The notes under the pieces: generated by a model
The model's database searches: none
Seen by the model: only the letters and a program-made list of their open reading frames with translations
Told to the model about the DNA's origin: nothing
Assembly (NCBI RefSeq): GCF_038050405.1
Contig: NZ_CP150900.1
Span: 3,100,001 to 3,164,000, forward strand
Direction of reading: 5' to 3'
DNA: 64,000 bases
Source of the DNA: Paraburkholderia sp. IMGN_8
GTDB lineage: Bacteria > Pseudomonadota > Gammaproteobacteria > Burkholderiales > Burkholderiaceae
Position numbers and translations under genes: made by a program
Shown here: piece after piece, positions 40,563 through 49,887 of the stretch
How positions within the stretch are numbered: the stretch's first letter is position 1
Layout of the letters: every line of letters begins with the position of its first letter

Positions 40563-41525
40563 CTTTACTCCTCCGGCGTGAACCGTCCATTTCTGTACCT
40601 GCAGCGCGCTTACATACCGCAAACAACGTTCGCTTCAGTCAATCACGGCCATCGATTGCAGTTTTAATTTGCAGTCCAAAATTTATGCTGCACTGCCCAA
40701 CTGAGATTCGATGACACATACAAAACCTGAAGCAGCGCATCGGCTCTTCGCAGGCCACGGAATATCTATCTAAGTAGAAGTACTAATAGATCTAATTCGA
40801 TTCCGTCATTTCCGCTTTCATGTGTGCAGCAGATAGTCTGATCGAGGTGCGCTGCGGCTTGCGAGCCGTTCTGCGTCAAAGTCAGCTGCGTTTCATGGGA
40901 GGCAAAGATAGCAGGACAAAAAATCCACGGTCAAACTTTTTTTGATGAGAGCATACTAAGTTTAGAGTGATAACTCTAATTAGCGCCTCATTTACGTCGC
41001 TTTAGAAGAGTAGGCGCGTATGGAACAGACGTAAGCGCGTCTTTCTTGAAGGCGATAGCGTGGGACAAAGCCAATATTCCGGCGTTGCCGGCACACCCGG
41101 AACCATCCACGGAGAGCGGGGAATCGCAGACGGAAGACCCGTCGGACGGGCTTCCTGCGATGGTTGCAAGGCAACGGGGCGGATCGCAAACAGTATCCTG
41201 AGTTGATGATCGACCGTGACGAATGAACCCGGGGCCGGAGGCGAGAACATAGCAGAAGGAAAACCGCGTTCGAAAATTTTTTTTAGCGGTATTTACGACA
41301 CTCTAAATCGGCATTTCACCTACTTCTTTCGTTTAATTACAAAGTTATTGATAAAAATTACATATTGCCGACGCACGAGATAATGCCCGGCAAACTGGTG
41401 GCGATAGCCGCGTCACAGCTTTGACAGCTCCTGGAACGGCCGTGGCGCAAGCGAATCTTTCGCCTCACGTCTCGTGCACTTAGGCGAACAGGAGCGGAGC
41501 AATATCCACTGCCCCGCTCCGCCGT
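40563..41525. other. Long intergenic region upstream of tonB, with palindromes and a GC-rich block
   Basis: About 960 bp without a convincing gene. The part nearest tonB is AT-rich and should hold its promoter. Two dyads stand out: TCAAA-N5-TTTGA at 40931-40945, the same spacing as near the XRE gene, and TTAGAGT-GATA-ACTCTAA at 40962-40979. From about 40985 to 41270 the DNA turns GC-rich; the only open frames there have no ribosome-binding site or family resemblance. After 41275 it is AT-rich again until the end of uvrA, where GGAGCGG/CCGCTCC (41493-41519) could be a weak terminator. Confidence 0.5.
40931..40945. promoter_or_regulatory. Operator-like palindrome in the tonB upstream region
   Basis: TCAAA-N5-TTTGA, identical in arms and spacing to the motif beside the XRE-cupin gene (36398-36412). 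It lies about 370 bp before tonB, far for a classical operator, so its relevance is uncertain. Confidence 0.3.
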
Positions 41526-44500
41526 TCAACCGTTCGTTCCCTCGCCCGCCACCATTGCAACACCGCTATGCGTTCGCGCCAGGACAGGCCGTAGCGCTGC
41601 GCCGGTGTGGCTTTCGGCTACGCGAGAAAGTCCTTCGGGATCCGTAGCAGCGACGATTGTCCCGCCGCCAACACCACCTTCCGGCCCCAGGTCGATGATC
41701 CAGTCCGCCTCTGCAATCACGTCGAGATCGTGCTCGATCACCACAACGCTATGGCCACCGTCCGCGAGACGGTGCAGCACGCGAATCAGCTTCGCGACAT
41801 CCGCCATATGCAAACCGACGGTCGGTTCATCCAGCACGTACAGCGTATGAGGCGGCTTCTGGCCACGTCGCGTGATGTCGTCGCGCACTTTGCTCAATTC
41901 GGTGACCAACTTGATGCGCTGTGCTTCGCCGCCCGACAACGTAGGCGACGGCTGACCGAGCGTCAGATAACCGAGCCCGACATCCTTCATCAATTGCAAT
42001 GGATGTGCGATGTTGGAGATCGGTGCGAAGAACTCGACGGCCTCGTCGATTTCCATTGTCAGCACGTCGCCGATGTTCTTGCCACGCCACGTGACCGCAA
42101 GCGTCTCCGGATTGAAGCGTTGACCGTGGCAAACGTCGCACGGCACTTTCACGTCGGGAAGGAAGCTCATGCCGATGGTGCGCACGCCTTGTCCTTCGCA
42201 AACGGGACAGCGGCCTTCACCGGTGTTGAACGAGAAACGCGACGCCGTATAGCCACGCGCGCGCGCTTCGAGCGTGCCGGCGAACAGCTTGCGGATCGCA
42301 TCCCACACGCCGATGTAGGTCGCCGGACACGAGCGCGGTGTTTTGCCGATCGGGGTCTGGTCGACTTCGAGCACACGGTCGATGGTTTCCCAGCCGGTGA
42401 CCGCATCACATCCCTGCCATGCGTGCGTGACATTGAGCGGTGCACGCGGTGCGGTACGCGCCAATACGCTAGAGCGCCGGTTCGTCACCGGTTGCTCCTG
42501 AGCAGCCGCAGCGCGCGCACGCCGCGTAGCCGGCGACGACAGCACCGAGCGCCCGACCGCATCCAGCAGATTGGCCATCAACACATCGCGCGCGAGCGTC
42601 GACTTGCCCGAACCGCTCACACCCGTCACCGCGACCAGCCGCGATAGCGGAATGCCGACCGTCACGTTGCGCAGGTTGTGCAGCTTGCCGCCATGCACCG
42701 TCAGCCAGTTCTCCGGCACGGCTGCTGCGCGTTTGGTCGGCGCGACCACCTTGCGACGCGGTTGCAACGGATGCACGATCGGCTGCGCGAGAAACTGTCC
42801 GGTCAGCGAATCGGGCTGCGCCGACAGATCGGCAACACTGCCTTGCGCGACGAGCGTGCCGCCGCGCTTGCCCGCACCCGGCCCGATATCGATGATGTGA
42901 TCGGCACGCCGAATGGTGTCTTCGTCGTGTTCGACCACCACCAACGTATTGCCCTTCTCGCCCAGCTTGCGCAACGCGTTCAGCAGAATCTGGTTGTCGC
43001 GCGGATGCAAACCGATGGTGGGTTCGTCCAGCACATAACACACGCCTTGCAGATTGCTGCCCAGCTGCGCGGCGAGCCGGATGCGCTGCGCTTCGCCACC
43101 CGACAAACTCGGCGCCGCGCGATCGAGACTCAGATAGCCGAGCCCGACTTCTTCGAGGAATTGCAGGCGGCTGCCGATTTCGCTGACCACGTCGCGTGCG
43201 ATCTCCGCATCGCGGCCGGTCATCTCCAACGCGTCGATCCAGGCGCGCGTATCGGACACCGTCCATTGCGCGACATCGACGATCGCGTGCGCGTCGAACG
43301 TGACCGCTCGCGCGGTCGGATTCAGACGCGTGCCGGCGCAATCGGGACACGGTTCGTCGACGAGACCTTCCGGCTCCTGCTCCTCCGACGGCAAGCTTTG
43401 CTCGCGGCCGCGATTGTCGTCGACGATCACGGTGTCGTCGTACGCCGCGCGTTGTTCGCGCGTCAGCGTGAGGCCCGTGCCGACGCAGGTAGTACACCAG
43501 CCATGCTTGCTGTTGTACGAGAACATGCGCGGGTCGAGCTCGGGATAACTGGTGCCGCATACCGGACACGCGCGTTTGGTGGACAGCACCTTCACGGCAC
43601 CGAGCGTAGCGGTAGGATGGCCGCCGCTGATCGCGTCGTGCAAGCCGTCGAGCGGCGCGAGCAGATGCATCACCCCCTTGCCGATTTCGAGCGTTTCGTC
43701 GAGCGCGCGGCGCAGTTCGGTTTCGTTATCCGGCGAGACGACAATGTCGGCCACCGGCAGCTCGATCGTGTGCTCGCGAAAGCGATCGAGCTTCGGCCAC
43801 GGGTCAACCGGCACGAACTCGCCGTCCACGCGCAGATGCGTATTGCCACGTGCTTTCGCCCACTTCGCGAGGTCGGTATAGACGCCCTTGCGGTTCACGA
43901 CCAGCGGCGCGAGGAAGCCGACGTGCTCGCCTTTGTGATCCCGCAACAATTGCGCGGCAATCGATTCGACGCTCTGGGACGTGACCGGCGTGCCGTCGTG
44001 AATGCAATGCTGCAGACCGAGCTTCACATACAGCAGGCGCAGGAAGTGCCACACTTCCGACGTGGTCGCCACCGTACTCTTGCGGCCACCGCGCGACAGA
44101 CGCTGCTCGATCGCGACGGTGGGCGGAATGCCGTACACCGCGTCCACTTCGGGGCGCCCGGCCGGCTGCACGATCGACCTTGCGTAGGCGTTCAGCGATT
44201 CGAGGTAACGGCGCTGCCCTTCGTGGAACAGAATGTCGAAGGCCAGCGTGGACTTGCCCGAACCGGACACGCCGGTGATCACGTTGAACTTGCCGTGCGG
44301 AATATCGACGTCGAGCGCCTTCAGATTGTGCTCGCGCGCATTGACGATGCGCACTACGTCCTCGCCTTCGATCGCCCGGCGCGCACGCGCCGCGCTCAGC
44401 GCCTTCTGCAGCGGAATGCCTTGCGACGAGGGCTCGGCCGCGGCGCTCATCGCGCGATCGTATTGCAGCAGTGCCTCGCCGGTGTGCGACTCGGCGCAAC

Positions 44501-47456
44501 GTTTGACGTCTTCCGGCGTACCCGCGCACAGCACCCGGCCGCCGCCGTCCCCGCCTTCAGGGCCGAGATCGATCAGCCAGTCGGCCGCGCGGATCACGTC
44601 GAGATTGTGTTCGATCACGATCAGCGAATGGCCGCTCGCGAGCAGCTTGCCGAACGCCTGCATCAGCTTGGCGATATCGTCGAAATGCAGACCGGTGGTC
44701 GGCTCGTCGAACATGAAAAGACGTTTCGGGGTTGCCTGTTTTGCGCTGCGTGCGGTAGGTGTCTGCGCCGATTCCGCAAGGAAACCGGCGAGTTTGAGCC
44801 GTTGCGCTTCGCCACCGGATAGTGTGGGCACCGGCTGGCCGAGCTTCACGTATTCAAGACCCACGTCGATGATCGGCTGCAGCACGCGCAATACTTCGGC
44901 ATCTTTCGCGAAGTATGCGGTGGCTTCGCTCACCGTCAATTCCAGCACGTCGGCAATGCTCAATGCGCGCGCCGGCCCGCCGCGCTCGATTTTCACTTCG
45001 AGCAGTTCGGCTCGATAACGGCGGCCATCGCAATCCGGACAGCGCAAATACACGTCGCTCAGGAACTGCATTTCGATGTGCTCGAAACCCGAGCCGCCGC
45101 AGGTCGGGCAGCGTCCGTCACCCGAGTTGAAGCTGAACATGCCGGGGCCGTAACCGCGTTGTTTCGCGAGCGGCGCCTTGGCGAACAGCTTACGGATTTC
45201 GTCGAATGCGCCGACGTAACTGGCCGGATTCGAGCGCGCGGTTTTGCCGATCGGCGACTGGTCGACGAATACGACGTCTGTGACCTGGTCTGCGCCCGTC
45301 AGGCTCCTGAATGCGCCGGGCGACTCGGTGGCGAGGCCGAAGTACCGCGCCATGGCCGGATACAAAACGTCTTGCAGCAAGGTGGATTTGCCCGAACCCG
45401 ACACGCCTGTTACGCAGACGAGGCGTTGCAACGGGATCTCGGCCGTGACGTCGCGCAGATTGTGTTGGGTCGCGCCTTCGAGCACGATGCGCGGCGTGCT
45501 TGCATCCACCGGACGCTGCGACCAGTGTGCCGCGTCCGCCACATGCCGGCGCCCGCCGAGGTACTCGCCGGTCAGCGTGCCGGATGAACGGATTGCCTCG
45601 GGCGCACCGTCGTAAATGATCGAGCCGCCGCGTTCGCCCGGCCCGGGGCCCATGTCGATCAGGCGGTCAGCCGCGAGCATCACCGACGGATCGTGTTCGA
45701 CCACCACCAGCGTATTGCCCGCGTCACGCAGCCGATGCATCGCCTCGACGATCCGGTTCAGATCGCGCGGATGCAGGCCGATGCTCGGCTCGTCGAGCAC
45801 GAACAGCGTTTTGGTCAGCGACGTGCCGAGCGCAGTGGTGAGGTTGATCCGCTGCACCTCGCCGCCCGACAGCGTGCGGCTTTGCCGGTCGAGCGTCAGA
45901 TAACCCAGGCCGACGTCGCACAGATATTTGAGGCGTGTACGCACTTCGGCGAGCAGCAGCTTGAGCGCGTCGTCGAGCAACGCGCTCGGCAGGCTGATCC
46001 CGTCGAAGAAACGCCGGATGCGCTCGATCGGCAGCAACATCAGATCGTGCACGGTCAGACCCGGCAACGCCTCGAGTTGCGCGCGCCGCCAGTCGACGCC
46101 GCGTGGCATGAAGCGCCGCTCGGGCGCGAGCACCTCGTCGGCATTCGCTTTGCTGCCGAGGCGCCACAACAGCGATTCCGATTTCAGACGCGCGCCGCCG
46201 CAGGTTTCGCACGGTGTATAGCTGCGGTACTTCGACAGCAGCACGCGAATGTGCATCTTGTACGCTTTCGATTCGAGATATTCGAAGAAGCGTTTGACGC
46301 CGTACCAATGGCTTTGCCACTTGCCGTTCCAGTCGGGCGACCCGTTGATGACCCAGTCGCGCTCGGCGTCCGTCAGTTCGCCCCACGGCGTGCCGCGCCG
46401 GATATCGGCTTTCGCGGCGTAGCGCATCAGATCGTCCTGACATTCCTTCCAGGCCGGTGTTTGCATCGGCTTGATCGCGCCTTCGCTCAGCGTCTTGCGC
46501 GCGTCAGGGATCACGAGACCCAGATCGACGCCGATCACCCGGCCGAAACCGCGGCAGACTTCGCACGCGCCGTACGCCGAGTTGAACGAGAACAGCGCCG
46601 GCTGCGGGTCGGCGTAACGCAGATCGCTTTCGGGGTTGTGCAGACCGGTGGAAAACCGCCAGATTTGCGGCTCGACCGCATTCGTTTCAGGCGTCGCTTG
46701 CGGCGCGTCCGACGTGGGAGGCAGCACGTAGATGTTGACGCGGCCGCCGCCGCGTTTGAGCGACGCCTCGATCGCTTCGACCACCCGCTGCTTGTCGACC
46801 TGGCGCAAGCGGAAGCGGTCGGCCACCACGTCGAGCAGCTTGCGCCTGCCGGTGGGCGAATCGACTTCGCGCTGCGCCTGCACGCGCGTGTAGCCGCTCG
46901 CGGACAACCATTGCTCGACTTCCTGCTCGGACGCGGACTCCGGCAACTCGACCGGGAACGTGACGACCAGCCGCGGATCGTGCTCCGCGACGCGCGCCTG
47001 CAGATCGGCGTAAATCGTCTCCGGCGTGTCGTGGCGCACCTGCTGGGCGGTCTTGCGATCGAACAGCTCGGCCGCCCGCGCGTAGAGCAACTTGAGGTGG
47101 TCATTGAGCTCGGTCATCGTACCGACTGTGGAGCGCGAGCTGCGCACCGGATTGGTCTGGTCGATCGCGATGGCGGGCGGTACGCCATCGACACGGTCGA
47201 CTTGCGGCCGATCCATGCGGTCGAGAAACTGCCGGGCGTAAGCGCTGAAGGTTTCGACGTAGCGCCGCTGCCCTTCCGCGTACAGCGTGTCGAACACGAG
47301 GCTCGACTTGCCGGAACCGGAGGGGCCGGTGACGACCGTCATTTCGCCGGTTCGCACGTCGAGATCGACGTTCTTCAGGTTGTGCTGACGCGCGCCGCGA
47401 ATCTTGATAATGCCGTTAGATGCCAATTTATCCGACCGTCTGAATGAGTGGGCCAC
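41526..47456 (-). CDS. uvrA: Double-length UvrA (tandem excinuclease A subunits in one chain)
   Basis: 1976 residues, about twice the usual 940-1000 of UvrA. The two halves (about 1-1000 and 1025-1976) are each a full UvrA with two ABC domains and zinc modules. Walker A motifs appear four times: VTGPSGSGKSSLVFDTL near 48 and VTGVSGSGKST-type motifs near 685, 1060 and 1615. Zinc CxxC clusters include CEVCRGFG, CPTCGGSG, CPVCGTSY and CPVCEGQG. LSGGEAQRI/LKL signatures recur. UvrA recognises bulky DNA damage and loads UvrB. A normal UvrA works as a dimer, so this chain may form its own dimer-like unit. The GTG start at 47456 is the most upstream one; its ribosome-binding site is weak. A LexA box lies 90 bp upstream. 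Confidence 0.93.
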   Translation of the reverse strand: MAHSFRRSDKLASNGIIKIRGARQHNLKNVDLDVRTGEMTVVTGPSGSGKSSLVFDTLYAEGQRRYVETFSAYARQFLDRMDRPQVDRVDGVPPAIAIDQTNPVRSSRSTVGTMTELNDHLKLLYARAAELFDRKTAQQVRHDTPETIYADLQARVAEHDPRLVVTFPVELPESASEQEVEQWLSASGYTRVQAQREVDSPTGRRKLLDVVADRFRLRQVDKQRVVEAIEASLKRGGGRVNIYVLPPTSDAPQATPETNAVEPQIWRFSTGLHNPESDLRYADPQPALFSFNSAYGACEVCRGFGRVIGVDLGLVIPDARKTLSEGAIKPMQTPAWKECQDDLMRYAAKADIRRGTPWGELTDAERDWVINGSPDWNGKWQSHWYGVKRFFEYLESKAYKMHIRVLLSKYRSYTPCETCGGARLKSESLLWRLGSKANADEVLAPERRFMPRGVDWRRAQLEALPGLTVHDLMLLPIERIRRFFDGISLPSALLDDALKLLLAEVRTRLKYLCDVGLGYLTLDRQSRTLSGGEVQRINLTTALGTSLTKTLFVLDEPSIGLHPRDLNRIVEAMHRLRDAGNTLVVVEHDPSVMLAADRLIDMGPGPGERGGSIIYDGAPEAIRSSGTLTGEYLGGRRHVADAAHWSQRPVDASTPRIVLEGATQHNLRDVTAEIPLQRLVCVTGVSGSGKSTLLQDVLYPAMARYFGLATESPGAFRSLTGADQVTDVVFVDQSPIGKTARSNPASYVGAFDEIRKLFAKAPLAKQRGYGPGMFSFNSGDGRCPTCGGSGFEHIEMQFLSDVYLRCPDCDGRRYRAELLEVKIERGGPARALSIADVLELTVSEATAYFAKDAEVLRVLQPIIDVGLEYVKLGQPVPTLSGGEAQRLKLAGFLAESAQTPTARSAKQATPKRLFMFDEPTTGLHFDDIAKLMQAFGKLLASGHSLIVIEHNLDVIRAADWLIDLGPEGGDGGGRVLCAGTPEDVKRCAESHTGEALLQYDRAMSAAAEPSSQGIPLQKALSAARARRAIEGEDVVRIVNAREHNLKALDVDIPHGKFNVITGVSGSGKSTLAFDILFHEGQRRYLESLNAYARSIVQPAGRPEVDAVYGIPPTVAIEQRLSRGGRKSTVATTSEVWHFLRLLYVKLGLQHCIHDGTPVTSQSVESIAAQLLRDHKGEHVGFLAPLVVNRKGVYTDLAKWAKARGNTHLRVDGEFVPVDPWPKLDRFREHTIELPVADIVVSPDNETELRRALDETLEIGKGVMHLLAPLDGLHDAISGGHPTATLGAVKVLSTKRACPVCGTSYPELDPRMFSYNSKHGWCTTCVGTGLTLTREQRAAYDDTVIVDDNRGREQSLPSEEQEPEGLVDEPCPDCAGTRLNPTARAVTFDAHAIVDVAQWTVSDTRAWIDALEMTGRDAEIARDVVSEIGSRLQFLEEVGLGYLSLDRAAPSLSGGEAQRIRLAAQLGSNLQGVCYVLDEPTIGLHPRDNQILLNALRKLGEKGNTLVVVEHDEDTIRRADHIIDIGPGAGKRGGTLVAQGSVADLSAQPDSLTGQFLAQPIVHPLQPRRKVVAPTKRAAAVPENWLTVHGGKLHNLRNVTVGIPLSRLVAVTGVSGSGKSTLARDVLMANLLDAVGRSVLSSPATRRARAAAAQEQPVTNRRSSVLARTAPRAPLNVTHAWQGCDAVTGWETIDRVLEVDQTPIGKTPRSCPATYIGVWDAIRKLFAGTLEARARGYTASRFSFNTGEGRCPVCEGQGVRTIGMSFLPDVKVPCDVCHGQRFNPETLAVTWRGKNIGDVLTMEIDEAVEFFAPISNIAHPLQLMKDVGLGYLTLGQPSPTLSGGEAQRIKLVTELSKVRDDITRRGQKPPHTLYVLDEPTVGLHMADVAKLIRVLHRLADGGHSVVVIEHDLDVIAEADWIIDLGPEGGVGGGTIVAATDPEGLSRVAESHTGAALRPVLARTHSGVAMVAGEGTNG

Positions 47457-47546
47457 CTCTCACGGACGCCTCGCGACCGCGCAAGTTCGGGGCACCCCGG
47501 CTGGCGGGATGACACGCCGAAGGCCAGGTTGCAGCGGGATACTATA

Positions 47547-47562
47547 CTGTATATTTATACAG
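47547..47562. promoter_or_regulatory. LexA (SOS) box of uvrA
   Basis: CTGTATATTTATACAG is a perfect CTGT-N8-ACAG palindrome, nearly identical to the strongest E. coli LexA sites. It is about 90 bp upstream of the uvrA start, and the only gene reading away from it is uvrA, so SOS induction is very likely. The rest of 47457-47760 contains no gene I can support. Confidence 0.9.
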
Positions 47563-47760
47563 TTTTCCATGACACGACGCGGTTGCGCTGCCGTACCGGT
47601 TCCGGCAATGACGGGCGACGCTGGACGCACGCCGGTCAGTCGCTCGGCAAGGGATGTGCCGGTTCGAAAAGTTGGCGTAGAGCCATGGAAAGTGGCTGTT
47701 TGCGCAGGGGATCAAGGGACGCCATCGCCCGCCCAGCGTTGAACGCGGCGCAAGTCTGAT

Positions 47761-49284
47761 CTAGCCGTAAACGCTCGCCACGCTGAGCCGGTCCATCGCC
47801 GAAACTGCCGAATCGGCCGGAGCATCGGCCGAATCATCTGCCGCTCTGCTCCCGCCCAGCGCACAAGCCACGCAGCGTCTCGCCAGCACGTCGGTCGGAT
47901 CGACCAGCCGCACCACCAGTCCGCCGGGCCGCGCCAGCGTCGAGCCGCGCAGCAGCAGCGGCAGTTCGGTGCAGCCCAGTACGATCACTTGCACGCCTTG
48001 GGCGACCAGATCGTCGACCGCCGCGGCGACGTCGTCGCTGCACTCGCCCGACATATAGCCGGCCTTGGCGCCATTGCGCCCGTAGATAGCGTTCATCAGC
48101 CGCGCCTGTGCCGCCGCGGTCGGCGCGACCTGCACGAGGCCGCGCGCTTCGAGCGCTCTCTCGTAGACGCGGCTTGCGAGTGTGCCCGAAGTCGCCAGCA
48201 TGCCGACTTCGCGCAGGCTCGGGAACGCTTCGCGCAGATAATCGACGGTACAGGTCAGCATATTGACGATCGGAATGTTCAGCGAAGGCTGGATCCGTTC
48301 GACAAACGCATGCGCGGTATTGCACGGAATCGCGATGATGTCGGCGCCACCTTCTTCCAGCGTCCTGCAGGCCGCATAAAGGGCGAGCGTCGGATCGCCG
48401 CCGTTGCCGAGCAGGGATTCGGTGCGATCCGGAATCTGCGGATTCTGCTCGACCATGACCTTGATGTGATCCTGATCGCGCTCGGCTGGCGTGTTGCGCA
48501 CCAGCTTCGCCATGAAATCGACAGTCGCCGCCGGTCCGACGCCGCCCAGCACGCCCACCTTGAAGCGCCGCTGCGGCTGCGGGAATTGCGCCGCCGCAAC
48601 ATAGCGCGCGTAGACCAGATTGGCGTCGACCAGCGGCACGTCCAGCGTTCCGAGCGCGCGCGCGACCATGGCGATTTCGGCGAGCCCCGGCAGAATGATT
48701 TGCGCGCCTTGCGCCGCGAGATCCGCGCAGGCGGCACGCAGCAACTCCACTGGCCGGCCGTAGAGACAGCCGCTTTTGATACCGTCGTTGCCAGACACTG
48801 CGCTTGTGACGCAATCCACGCCATGCTCGTTGCGCGGATGCAGCACGTCGAACTGCTCCGCGTCGAAGTAGCGCTCGAAGAGACCGTTGCAGCGTATGTA
48901 ATCGGAGGTCAGTACACCGATGTGCCGGACTGAGGGGAAGGTTTGCCGCACGTGGATCGAAAGCGCCGTCATGATGTCGGCAATCGGGAGGGACACGTTC
49001 GCTGTCAGTTCGTCGATGAAGGTATGACTGAGAAAGCACGGCAATACGATTGCATCGACTCCGCGTTTTTCGAATGCGCGGATAGTGTCGAATACGTGGA
49101 TTTTGAATGCGGCGTTCACCGCGGTGACTGAAGCCTGGCCATGCCAGGCGTGCTGCTCGGGCACGAGGTCGAATCGCTCCGCGGTGTGAGATCTTCGCCA
49201 GATGGCGGTCATCTTGCTCAATACGTCGGCGCTCGCTAGCGGCGCCGCACCGGTCACTATGCCCAGCGAACGATAGCGTTGCAT
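47761..49284 (-). CDS. Fused two-domain aspartate/glutamate racemase-family protein
   Basis: 507 residues made of two Asp/Glu racemase domains. Domain 2 (about 241-470) is complete: KVGVLGGVGPAATVDFMAKL, the first cysteine in IPCNTAHAF (Cys321) and the second in VLGCTELPLLL (Cys438). Domain 1 (about 5-235) keeps LPCFLSH (Cys83) but has LPGLAEI where the second cysteine should be (Gly200), so it cannot use the usual two-base mechanism. The family interconverts L- and D-Asp or Glu without cofactor, or includes related hydantoin racemases. A 30-residue Ala/Ser-rich tail follows domain 2. Stands alone; substrate unknown. Confidence 0.85.
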   Translation of the reverse strand: MQRYRSLGIVTGAAPLASADVLSKMTAIWRRSHTAERFDLVPEQHAWHGQASVTAVNAAFKIHVFDTIRAFEKRGVDAIVLPCFLSHTFIDELTANVSLPIADIMTALSIHVRQTFPSVRHIGVLTSDYIRCNGLFERYFDAEQFDVLHPRNEHGVDCVTSAVSGNDGIKSGCLYGRPVELLRAACADLAAQGAQIILPGLAEIAMVARALGTLDVPLVDANLVYARYVAAAQFPQPQRRFKVGVLGGVGPAATVDFMAKLVRNTPAERDQDHIKVMVEQNPQIPDRTESLLGNGGDPTLALYAACRTLEEGGADIIAIPCNTAHAFVERIQPSLNIPIVNMLTCTVDYLREAFPSLREVGMLATSGTLASRVYERALEARGLVQVAPTAAAQARLMNAIYGRNGAKAGYMSGECSDDVAAAVDDLVAQGVQVIVLGCTELPLLLRGSTLARPGGLVVRLVDPTDVLARRCVACALGGSRAADDSADAPADSAVSAMDRLSVASVYG

Positions 49285-49487
49285 AGATGACTCCCGTCGG
49301 TTCAGTTGGCTTTGATATTAGGTCGCTTTTGCGCGGTTGAGGATGACATTATGGGTGTGTTGTATTACATGGGGTTAACGTTGATTTTTGCCTCCGCGGC
49401 GCTCATGTTCTGTGTGCCCGCGACGGTGGTTTTTTCCTGTTCTTTTTGCCTTTGGCGGCGGCATCGTCTGTCTGCCTACGGCGTTGG

Positions 49488-49606
49488 CCTTTCCTTGAAT
49501 TGATATTGGTTTATTAGCTTTCCCCCTGTGCGGGGAGGCACCTACTTTTCTTTGTCCACCAAGTGGACTTCCTTCGGGGCGCCTGCCGCAAAGAAAAGCA
49601 ACCGTA
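49488..49606. repeat. Single copy of the TTTATTAGC/CCTACTTTTCTTTG repeat
   Basis: Same modules as the arms of the 13.6-14.5 kb element: a GCCTACGGCG module just before it (49476-49486), the TTTATTAGC edge, CTGTGCGGGG block, CCTACTTTTCTTTG with its inverted partner, and a TCCAC-CAA-GTGGA core. The right stem is degraded (AAAGAAAAGCAACCG in place of the expected AGTAGG). Short open frames across it, including one from 49306, are repeat-derived. Confidence 0.75.
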
Positions 49607-49782
49607 TTGGAAGTCAAGCGGCGAGCTGTCCCTCAAGGTGCGAATTGTCGGTCGTGGAGAGCATTTTGTGGGCGCGCGTAATCCTCGCGACCCGCACGAT
49701 TGAGCAACCTGCAGAAGGTGGGCATGGGCGGCGTGAATGCTTGCGTTAAAAGCGCAACAGCCAGACGCAACCCTGCCGGAAG

Positions 49783-49887
49783 TCAGTCAGCCGATGGTCT
49801 CCAGGGTGTCGAGTTGTGGACCATGGCGTTGAGCGTGACGATGAGTTTGCGGACGCAGGCCGTTATGGCAACCTTGAATGCACCTTG
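49783..49887 (-). pseudogene. IS110-family transposase remnant (C-terminus)
   Basis: The minus strand encodes a 34-residue end, GAFKVAITACVRKLIVTLNA followed by MVHNSTPWRPSAD and a stop. This is the conserved C-terminal tail of IS110-family (DEDD) transposases. No more of the transposase is present on either side, so it is a fragment. It is fused directly to the truncated mandelate racemase-family gene at about 49880; the roughly 170 bp to its left may be the old IS end and has no gene. Confidence 0.75.

Noticed and set aside
41002..41250. 82-codon minus-strand frame in the GC-rich block upstream of tonB
   Set aside because: Basic and Pro/Arg-rich, typical of a chance frame in GC-rich DNA; no start signal.
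45693..47447. Long plus-strand open frames opposite uvrA (584 codons here, and 714 codons at 42678-44822)
   Set aside because: They are antisense shadows of a GC-rich gene: Arg/Ala/His-rich, no family pattern, no ribosome-binding site.
49306..49503. Hydrophobic 65-residue open frame
   Set aside because: Its second half is made of the GCCTACGGCG repeat module; no ribosome-binding site was seen.
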